Positions 11,901 to 23,900 of a DNA stretch of 64,000 nt are shown here, piece after piece (position 1 is the first letter of the stretch; every line of letters begins with the position of its first letter). Source of the stretch: Heliopora coerulea (taxonomy: Eukaryota > Cnidaria > Anthozoa > Scleralcyonacea > Helioporidae); assembly GCA_030142905.1 (NCBI GenBank), contig JASJOG010000006.1, positions 591,501 to 655,500 on the forward strand, read 5' to 3'. A model generated the notes under the pieces. It saw only the letters and a list, made by a program, of their open reading frames with translations, made no database searches and had not been told where the DNA came from. A program made the position numbers and the translations under genes.

Positions 11901-14900
11901 TACTTTTGTCAGAAACATTCAATCGTGATAAGTGCGTAATTGTTGCATTAGGATTTTGCATCACGTACCTGATTTGCGAGACCATGAAGAGGACCAGCAA
12001 GTCCGTTCACCCCAGCAGCAAACGAGAGGTATGGGTCAGAAAGAGCACTTCCAACAAGGTGCGTTGTATGAGCACTGACATTGCCTCCTTCGTGGTCGGC
12101 ATGGATTGTCAGATACATCCTCAACATTTCGGCAAATTGTGGGCTATCAAAACCAAGCATAGTAGCAAGATTTGCAGACCAGTCCTTTTGCGGATCAATT
12201 GGGGCGACTTTACCATCGCGATATACATTACGGTAAATGGCAGCGGCAACAGTTGGCAATTTGGCAATAAGGTCCATCGCGTCTTCAAACGTATGCTGCA
12301 AAAACAAAATAAATTATAACAAGGCATTTCACAGGATTACGCAAATGGAGGAGGCCAGAGAAGATTCTCGTTAGAGTTTTTTTAAAATTCGGAGAGTCTG
12401 CCTTGACAGTGTATGCCTTTTACGTCCGAGGTCAAGAGTTTGAATTTATGAACAAGTAACTGACATTGAAACATGACCTCTTGGAAGTGTTTCAAATGGC
12501 AGTTGGTTGTTGATCGACTGGGTTGTTTAGTCTCCATAAAGACTGTTGTTGGTGTCCTAAGTTTCGACGGACTCAGCGGCGGACGGCAGTCATCTTTTGA
12601 CTCGGAAGATGACCGCCACTGAGGCCGTGGAAAGTCACCAATAAGAGTCTTCCTCAAAACTACAAAAACCTAGACTACAACAACCTACACGATCAACAAC
12701 CAGTTCTCACCGATACTCCGAGGTTCAACCATTTACATTATTATGTAATTTTTCAAGACAGGTTATAGACCAGTGCGTCCCAGCGTTTATGACATTATGG
12801 CTCAAGATAATTTACTTTATACACTCATGGTCAATGATGTGGCTGAGAAAAGCAGCGGCGTCGCGTGGGAATGGCAAAAGGGGAGAGACATACGCCTCAA
12901 GCACTACGATAGGAGACATCAATTCGAGACAAGGTAAAAATATTACGTTCATAAAATGTAAATTTACTGTGCTTAAAGTCTGACTGATTATCTTTATTGT
13001 TATTAATTATATTTGGCCAAATATGCATGAAATGCACACCTTTTGCTGTTCATTACCAGAAAATATACTATCATTAACGGCAACATCAAACTCATTAACG
13101 CAAAAATACATTTATTTTATTCAATCGACATTCACTAGCGTAGATACGCAACCATTTGCATCGAAGGGCCATTCTATAACGCCAACAGACGACCATTAAC
13201 ATCATTCTACTATACATTAGGGATAATAAAATTTCAATTGTGCAAGAGAAATATCTTGCCTAATTAATATTTTATTATCGCTAATGGACAGTAGAATGGT
13301 GTTAATGGTCGTCTGTTGGCGTTATAGAGTGCCCTTCGACGCAAATCGTTGCGTATCGACGCTAATGAATGTCGATTGATTAAAATGAATGCATTTTTTG
13401 CGTTAATGAGTTTGAGGTGAGCGTTAATGATAGTATATTTTCTGGTAATGAACAGCAAAAGGTGTAATAATTTTGTTTCTTAATAATCTCAAGTCTCGTC
13501 AGTCCCCGGATGTCTTTTCCGAGAAGAGACTTTTCCCCAGGCATCACAAACCCTTGCAACGCCAATGCTACATAACTAAAGCCATCCTATCAATCATCAT
13601 TACCCTTGCTGCCTCCACCACCACCGCCCTTACCTTCACAATTACCAATACTATTACCATTACCAACAACTTCACGAAGATAAGCATACTGAAATTTTAC
13701 CTCCCAGTATTCAGTCTTCTTTACGCCATCGCTATAAGCTTTGGCGAAACGGCTTTCGCTGTTCATAGCCGTCACTGCTGAACTTAGCTGACTCATTGGA
13801 TGTAGATTATTTGGGAAGTCGTTCAATAGTTGAACAACGTGTGGAGGAAGGTCAGCACGCGCGGCCCATTCCTCTGAAAGAGATTTAACCTATAATAAAG
13901 AAAAAATTTGCCGAATACTTTGATTAGCAAATTGAATTTGCGGTGACAACATTAGATATGAGTGACGAACATCCTAAAAGTGATCTAATTGAAGAGAAAA
14001 GCAAGCTGAAGAGAGGCATGCAAGTGTAGGAAGTGGAACACGTGTCGGTATGTGTGTAAGCGGTTGGGGTACGTGAGTTGTCACTTGGGTGTGTGATTAT
14101 GGGTGCATCTGGTTGTTGGATGTCATTCTCTTTTTGCATGCGTTGCTCAGTTTACGCAATGAACAATTGCAATGGCTCTCTTCCAAATGCAAATCTATCC
14201 AAAGTACCACTCAAGTAAAATGTTAACGACATGTTTTTGTGGACGTCGATTAAACCCAAAATCTGATGACCGGCGAGACGCATCAACTATTGTTCGACAA
14301 AACTCGCATGGAGAGCGAAGGTCACAGATGTGTTGTGGTTACGAAAGTTGATGTGTATATTGCCTTAACTCCAACAAGCTCAAACTTGTGATGTACAGCT
14401 ATAATGTACATCACAATTTAGTTCAGGATTACTGACACGTTGAGGCTGCCGATTAGGAAGCAGCACATTTCTCCATCAATCAAACCAGCAAACATTTGAC
14501 AACTTTGATCTCCTTTTGAATCTCGGCAGTTAAAAAAATTAGAGCACCTCGCCGGCCATCAAAAGGTGACTAGTTCGATGCACAGCTGTGGATAAAAAAC
14601 ATTTTCAGAGGATGTGGGCTAGATAAACGCTCATGTTTAGCCTGCACATAAACAAGAACGAAGCGCAACATTTGTAACGTCGATTCAGAATAGGCCTCTT
14701 ACACTAGCAAGTCATGTTTTAAAATGGCACACTTTTAAAATGGCAGAAGTAAAAGTAAGAACCAATTTATGACGTTATGGGATTTATGGCATTATGACGA
14801 AGAAAAAAACGAAATAGAGTTTACCTGTGCCACTGTTGGAATTTCTCCAGTTATCAACAACCAGAAAATCCCCTCTGGAAGCGGCTCCTCTCCACCTTCC

Positions 14901-17900
14901 GCTGTAGGAAGAAGCTAAAGAAAAATGTTTGTTGAAATGTCATTTGAAAGAAATTTTTAAAAAATAAACACGGAGGTTCAGAGCAATACCGCGTTTTACT
15001 TTGTTCTTGAGACATCAATACTTGTTGGAAAAGCAAATTTTATCGTATTTGACAGTCAGCAAGAACAAGTCAGATAAAGCAACAGTTCTAATAGAATATG
15101 GTTTCATACGTTCGTATTCGTTCTACAGCCACGATGCAAATGGCCATGCGACAGAAACAAAATCAGCTAACATTTGTACACGCTTGTTGCCACCCAACGC
15201 ACATGAAGGCATGACTCACGTGGCTGATTACCTAGTGACCAACCAGGTGCTTTATCTCATGAAGTGAAGTGAGTGGCAACAAGCATAAATGGACGTTGGC
15301 CGATTCTGTCAATTTCAACGCAATCTAACATATGTGCCGTAGCTAGCCGATACTACGATACGTGTCAAACTCCCAAAAGGTTAAAAAACTGCCAGAACTG
15401 AAATAGAAAATCCTAACACTTCGTGCGCAAGCCCTTGGTCAGAGAGTGAAACCTTAAATCATCTGACATTGAAATTATCCAATCAAATGCGAAAATCAGT
15501 AACAAAGTGTTAAAAACTACATGAGCAGTTGACATATCGAAGGGAATGGTAATAGTTGGGAATTAAAATAACAGAAAACTCGGCGGAATAAAGCATCCTT
15601 TGATACATCATTTGATTCAAGTTCTACCTTCATAGAATTACTACACCTTTTGCTGTTTAATACCAGAAAATATACTTTCATCAACGCTCACTTCAAACTC
15701 ATTAACGTAAAAATACACTAATTTTATTCAATCGACATTCATTGGCGTACATACGCAACCATTTGCATCAAAGAGCATTCCATAGCGCCAACAGACGACC
15801 ATTAACACTATTTTATTATACATTAGGGATAATAAAATTTCAATAAGGCAAGATATTTCTCTTGCGTAATTGAAATTTTATTATCCCTAATGTATAGCAG
15901 AATGGTGTTAATGGTTGTCTGTTGGCGCTATATAATGATAGTATATTTTCTGGTAATGAACAGCAAAAGGTGTACTTCGTTCCTCTTTTATCCAAAGTTC
16001 AGTGTAATAAAGAAAACTATATAGTGTACTGGGCCACCATTTTTTATCGTTCTTACGTGTAACCAGACATTATAGCAGTTATAAAATTTACAATATTTGA
16101 TACAATATCCCAACAACGGGTTACTGTCATAGACGTTTGACTGTGAAGAAATGATTTTTGTATGGGATAAATCCCGAGAACGGAGGCTTTAAGTCAGATA
16201 CATCCTGAGGGGCCGAAGGCCCCAAGGTATTTACCTGACTTCGAGCCGATGTTCGAGGTATTTATCCGTCTTAAAACACGACTGTAGGAGGTTTCCTTCG
16301 AGAAATGTTAAGCGACACGATTCGTTTTTGTTTTGAGAAGTAAAAAACATGTTTCCAGGTTCTGTTCCTTCTTGAATTAATGGTTGTCAACAATTGTATA
16401 TACAATCCCAGCTATTTCAGGTATTGTATAAACAGTCTCCGCCAGCTTTTCAAAAGCTCTTTAGTTTAGATAGGTTTCTTTGAAGGATAAAGCCTTCAAA
16501 AGAACAAAGAAAACCGACTTAATCGTGTTTTAATGGATAGTGCACCCCCTCCACCAGGAGAACTCACATTACTGCATCCAGTACAATTTTATGTCTTGAC
16601 AAACTTACTTTTTGACATTCAGGAATAGAGTATCCCCTAAACCGAATACCCTAAAATAGTACAAAATACAATAAATTATTACTAGAATATATTTATTTCG
16701 ATAATTAGGAGGGCATACAGGTACATCACTGACAGTTCATCTCTGGGTCTCAAAATCCAGGTTTTAGATACACTATATAGTATTTTGGAATTGTAAAGAT
16801 TAAGTCAATAACTTGAATGGCAACTATAGTGTCTAACCCATTCAGTGGCTAGGGTTCTTTAGAATTTCACTTTGGCCAATGCCTGATGATTTTATTCAGT
16901 AGAGCAGGACATCTATCCTACTTTGTGGATTAACAGCTAACTTGGTTGACCATCAAGGAACAACAGTGCACTTCAGAATTCAATTCTGGCCAATGCCAAA
17001 TGATTTTGTAATGCAGAGGGAGGCTTCTGCCTCTTGCCTATTTCGTTGACCCATTAAAGTGCAAGGTTGAACTTTAGAGTTTTAATCTGGCGAATGGCAG
17101 ATAATTTAATTCAGCAGAGCACAGTGCCTGCCCCTTAATGGCCTGACTAGCCACTGATAACTAAAATAAAACTAGTTACAAAACAGATAGAAGTGACACT
17201 GTAGTTTTAATCTTTGCATAAAACAAGTCATGTCTGTCACTGCACAGTATTATTAACACTAGTGTCCGACCGATAATCGGTTTGACAATCCGAATCCGAC
17301 CGATTACTGCAGTAATTGGTACATAATCGAAATCGGGCAATTATGTACAATTTCCCGATTGTGAAAAACCGATTTTTAAGAAATTTCAAACACAGAATGA
17401 CGCACAAATGTTAATTTTTAGTTCCTTGTAGCGCGCTGAATTGGTGGGTTTCAAATCATGAACTACCGCTGAAATCGTCACATAAAAGGAACAAGACACT
17501 AATAAATGAGTGAGCTGTTTAAAGAACAAGTCACAACGAAGCAGCGGCGTGACAACATGAAGCATTCTTCGATTGCTATGATGGCGTTTCAACGTTTAAG
17601 TTGTTTTTTTTCTTTCTGTTCAGTAGCAAAACTAATTCAAGAGTTAACCGGGAAGCAAATAACTAGTTGTTATTTAGTCTTGGAACAAAGATTGTCCAAC
17701 GACAATCCAACGCTTTACCAGTCAATGAAAATGATAAACAAGCAAAGGTCCAACTGTTTTTCTAACCATTTCATTCTTCCTTACGATGTCTGAAAATTGT
17801 CTGTTTCTCAGATACAATCCAACAAACTTAATTCCGATTTGTGGCTGCCACATGAGTAACAACGCGTGAACAGATGAGAAGAGCGAGATATAATCGGAAT

Positions 17901-20900
17901 CGGCCGATAAAATGCAAGAATCGGTAATTTCCGATCGTTCCACGATCGGTCTAATATTACCTAATACCTGATTATTTCTTTCTACCCGTAAAGGTTGGTG
18001 AAGCTTGTTAGGCCATAGTCTACACTATTTTGTGGTCAAGAGTCCAAAATCACTTGGGACCAGGTCAAAAATCTTCTGAGGAGCATGCCCCAACATTGTT
18101 TTAAACACTGGCATATTTAGAGGGCGCCCACAACCCCCTCGTGTACTGCATCACAATAGAAGTTTACGCATGTGTTAGATGAATGCACTTGTTACTACTT
18201 GTTAGAAGAGATTTGACCTTTTCAATGAGTCGCAAAAACTAACCCAGGTCACCGTAGTTTTAATGAACTGGCTGAAATTTCGTTAACCATGGTCAGCTGT
18301 TGGCCTCTCATTTTTGGGCATTGGCTCCCTTTGAAGAAAATCTTGGCTATACCATCGGTTCTAGATTTCAATTTCTGGGTACATTTCAGCCTGTTATACC
18401 AAAGGTCTTTAATGATGAAGTAACTCTGCCTATTACCCACAGGTATATAACTCATATCAATTATCTAAATACTATTACTAATTTGCTTTCACATATTTTT
18501 ACGCTATAAATATGTGCTTTTCATTGAGATACTATCTGTTGATGGTTAAGCTAATGAAGATCCTGCTTCTATTACAAACTGACCAACTAAACTGAACAAA
18601 TTTATCATAAAAACTTTTGATTTTTTATCACAAATTTACAGACTTATATTTTATTCTAAAATTGAGTCCACCCACACATCCTTTCAATAAACAGTCGGCT
18701 TGAATTTTGCCTTTCCTGACTCTATGCTAATATGAAACTCAGTCTCATAGTCTAATTGTAAAATATATCTAGCTTTGTCCAATTCAAATTGCCTGCACTT
18801 CAATGTGAAATGTAATGAGATAGTCCTAACTTGCCCCTCTGTGCTCCAGGGACAAGAGTTCACCTATAACGGTAACTGATAAATATCAGGTTTAGGTTAC
18901 CTCTTCAGGGTCCAACAGTGATGTCTCAGTGACCAATCCTATTATTCCACGCATACCACCATATATCTAAAGATTAAATACTCTCAAATTATTTCACTAT
19001 TATTTTAATAGTTGATGTTGGTAGAACTGCAATCAGTCAACAATTCAAATTTTTGAATAACTCTGAAAGTGTGACTTGTCACATATTGACCGATCGTGAG
19101 GTTTGTACTTGTGAAATATCGGATCGACGATCTTCCAGTACGGATCGAGACTCACTGCGCTCGTCTCGGTCCGTGCAGAAACAGGGGACCGATATTTAAC
19201 TAGTTGAGACCGAATAAGCGAGGTCAATAAGTAGTTTATTATGTGGCTTTACAGAAATATAATTGACAAATGCAAAGGTAGAGAACACCAAATGAAGACT
19301 TGCAATTCTGTCCTTATTTCATAAAGAATTTCTTCATCAACTTCATACCAAAGTGTTACTTTTCCTTTCCTGATTGTTCGTAATACATTTTCATCTCACA
19401 TATTGTCAAAAATTTAATTTTTATTCCACACAAGCAAGGCTTTTTTAAATACCGCCACCCAAAGCAGGCAATTCGGGAAATATCCGACCGCTCATGAACC
19501 AATCAAATTGCAGGATTTACGTATTCGGACCTCTCGCTGCCACAGCCATATTACATGTATAAAAACAGAAATCTTGTAAGGGGTAAATTGGAGCTAAAAC
19601 CTTCACTAAAACCATACTATAACCAGTAGCGAACCAGAGAAAATCCTGTACGGTACCAGTACCCCATCAGCCGAACGAATTGAATTGTGAAAAATAATAC
19701 TTGTGCATGTATTGGATGAATACCTACTTACACTTACCTGATCAACAGTATATTGTCCAGCTACTTTGCCCGCGTTCTCATTCCTGAACTCCATCACTTG
19801 TTTTTGTTTCTCTGGGATTATGTTTCGCATGACATCTTTAAGATTCTGGTTCCAAATAAAGATATTTTTGTTTGACGTCTGTACCAGTTACCCAACATAC
19901 AATACTGCAAAGCGCTATGCTAAAATTATTTAGTACAGTTACTGGTCAACTGATATACAGTTGCAACAATATTAATTAATACAGATTATCACATTCAAAA
20001 GATGCATGATTTAGACTGATGATTAGAAACTAATGCATATTCAAGCATGGGGTGCTAGATAATCAAAAACTACTTAACTCTGAAAATGATTCAGAGTCCC
20101 AGATGGGCCTAAAATCTGTATAACCTTTTTATCACCAGTAAAATAATCTATTCAAGACATTATTCCACTCAGACACAGATTCATTGCAAAGGTGATGTGT
20201 GTGTGCTGTTGGTCAGGTGGACACAGTGGCTGCCCACTTGTGCAAAAAGTCACAGTTTATATAGCATTGTTGTTTGATTAATGCTGCAGCATGTTTTATC
20301 ATTCTGATAACAGTATTGCTCAGGATCAATAAAGCTGTAATCATTGCTGCAACACAGAAAGTTGCATTAAACAGATGACCATGTTCATTATTATTAGCAT
20401 GGTTGTTGTCTCTAGTTACTCAATTTAATTTCAATAAATTTGTAATCCAACTTAAATGGAAGTCATTTAAATGTTATGTGCAACTCAAATTTGTTGGAAT
20501 CAAAGAACAAATGCTTTGTGAGGATATTCTTAATTATAAGGGTAAAGAATTCCCGAATTTATCTTTATTAGTAGGTCTTGTGTTCACTTTATCTGGTTCA
20601 AATCCTTTTGAAAGGGCTATTACAATTTTTATAATGATTCTTTTGGACAATCAGCTCAAAACATTGTACACCGTAATAGAAATCAAATGCAATTAAGAAT
20701 AAAACAAATCAATTTAACTCATTAAGGGGCAGTCATTTGTAAATTCCTAAAGTATACCCTTGCCTCATAATGGGTTAATTTGGAAGGAAACTGAATGCAA
20801 GGAGATCAACATCAAATTAATGTAGTTGCAGTAAGTCAGTGGACATTGGATTGACTGTCAAAGATCCTTTGACTAGCAATAATTCAGATGTGTACTGTTT

Positions 20901-23900
20901 ATCTGACAAGGAGAACCTACTGGCTCAAGAGGAAACAGTTATGAGCATGGTGAAGAATTATAGCATTGTCAAACTATCTTGAAGTAAAACTATTGCATTT
21001 TTCACAAAGTCATTTCACAATGATTACCCCTTCACACTCTCTTTACAGAGCTGGCAGAAGCTATTTGTCATTGGTCCAGCATATTGCTTATTGAATGGTT
21101 TTGGGGTATGGAAAAACTTAAGGTTTGGCTAAATTAAAACATTAACATTGAATGATTATAGTAAGCTTGTTGGTGTATATAGATGAACTTTTAGATAAAC
21201 AACATACTGTTATAAACAAAATTTGTATTTATTAATTCACCAAAATATTGGTCCAGTGGTTGCCATTGGACTTGCTGGACCAATTCTGCTGGCCTTGCAT
21301 TAAGGTGTTATTACATCATTGCATGGCATCACACACCTCAAATCAACAACACATGCAAATGGTTGCACTCTTTCAATTTTCACATGATGAAACCTGGTAT
21401 ATATTTCATATTTTATTTACCTCAGACTTTATTTAGTTTCACAATACTATAGACATGTTCTAAATATACTAAAACTTGTATAGTAAATGAAATCAATAAG
21501 CTCAATCATGTAGTTATGAAGTTATCATTTCATAATGCCCTGAGGATGATTCTGAAATAGAATCAATCATGTAGTATGTTTGAATATTGTTATTTTGATA
21601 CAAGATAAAAACCAAAAATGACCAGTAAAGAGTTGCACCTTTTCCCAATTATAAAAGAGAAAATGGTGTTCATTAGAATTATTCTTAATGTAAATAACAA
21701 ATTTTCAAATTTCAATAAGGTTTTAATGCCAAATACAATTCTTTAACAAAAATAAATTGACTATTTCTTTTAAGAAAAATTTAATAACATCCAGCAGAAA
21801 ACTAAAACATTCATCATGAACTTATCAGTGGGAAGCAAATTCAATAAGGAAAATGCACAATAAGTTCATCAACATACATTAACAAACTGTAAAACTAAAA
21901 CCAGGGCAAAATGTTTGAACAATTTTAAATATCAGCCATAACTGTCAGCATAACACGTCAGAAAAGTGGGTAAACAGTCCAACATTTGGTGAACCTCATC
22001 GTTTGCCTGGCAAAATGTTTAACCAAAACCAAACCTTCAACTGACTTAAGTTGTTGGACTAACAGATGTTAGCCAATATTGTTCAATAATTTTCAAATAC
22101 TTACTGGGCTTTGATGTGGTATGTCCAATAAACAACAATAGGGGAGAGGAACATGGTTTGCAATGCTTCACTTCCATTAGAGGGATATCAATAGCATCAC
22201 TTAAATGTAATACATGTAGCAGATACAAACTTGGATTATACTGCATAACCATAGCTATATGCCTCCATGCATAGCATGAATTTACCACTTGCAAGCATAT
22301 TTAGCCAGATATTTTTCCAGATGGATTCATCCATGGGTGAACATTAGTAACATTAACATACAGTAAATATATTTTGACAGGTGTTTTTATTATGTATACA
22401 CAGTTCAACAATTTTGATCCTCTCAAATATCTAAAAAGCACATCCTATTGTTTTCCGAAATTTAGTTCTGGGTTAATGTCATTCTCTTCTGAGTTAATGA
22501 GTGTTCAATAAATGTTGTCAATTTTTGATCAAAGATGCTGAATTTCACTTAAACAGAATTGTTTATTTCATGTTGTAAATGAATCTGAGTTTGGCATTAA
22601 TGAAATTTGATTACCTTCATCAAACTTGGAAAAGTTTTTTGAATTAACAAAGGTATAAACTCTGCTTTCTTGTTAATGAAATATAAAAGGTGTAAATAGG
22701 AGAGGGTGTGTCTTAACTTTGAACTTTTTTGATTATTAAGTCATTTTAACTTGGCACTGATGTCAGTGCTATTAATGAGGTGAGTGCCAGTGCTATCATA
22801 ATTGCTCACACATTCCCATCTTTAATCAGCCAGTACAATTAATCCTGCTGGCCAATAAGCAACTTATCATAAATCATGCTCAACACACATCAAGAGAAAT
22901 ACATAAAAGCATATTTCCAGCATCTAGCTTTTGCTTACTCTATTTTTTGTCCTGTCATGCTGTACATGGTCCTTCTGCAAATGAACCTTATCAAGATGCC
23001 AAGCAAATTAAATAAACCTTTTCATCTATTTTATATAAAAACACCTGGTCATAGAATTTGGGAGAAATGTCACTTGAAAATGAGACTATTTGTTCATTAC
23101 TTCAAACACTTAAATGGAGTCTGCACAGCATAATCATTCACATATTTGACTTGTACCATATATGCTATTTTTGGAAATAAGGAAATCGTGTATTTTTATG
23201 CACAGTATATCACAGTCTGCTAGATGGCCGCATCATCTAGCAAAAACAAGAGCAGCCTGTTGACAACATTAAAAAAATGGGATCTGGGTCAGGATTTTGG
23301 ACACAAGCAAGAAGTATGTAATGAGCAAGCCTGGATATATTATTTTTTGCTCTGGCTGTCAAAATGACCAGCATCAATCAGATTGTGCCTGTCACAAAAC
23401 AAAATGTACCTGTCACTTAACAAGACTATAATTTGATTGATATTCATACATTTGCCATATATTAATAATTGTTATTGTATACAAGCATTGGTATGGGATA
23501 TTAAAACTTAAAAGTATGAATGATACATGCACTGCACACAATTTTATTAAAAAGTATTAAACATGTAGATTTATACATGTAGTATACCACTACAAAAAGA
23601 TCATAATCATCAACAATTAATCTATTCTTGAACCATCACATGTCTCTTTGATCAATTTAAATCCTCAAAGTCACAGTAAATTCCCAGGAAGGAAACCTGC
23701 AAAACTAGAATCACTATCATCCGAATCAGACAAATGTTTCTCATGTAAGTCATTGTCAGTGGTCAAGTCTTGATCAATATGGCTATCATTGCTAACACTA
23801 TTTATATCAGCAGACATGAAAAATGAAGTTATTTTCTTTGATATATTGTATATAATTTAATGCTAGAGTGATTACAAACAATCAATATCCAAGACAGTCA

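Noticed and set aside
13473..13781. 102-residue plus-strand frame
   Set aside because: It overlaps citrate synthase exon 7 in antisense and is Thr/Ile-rich from translated CCACCACC/ATTACC repeats.
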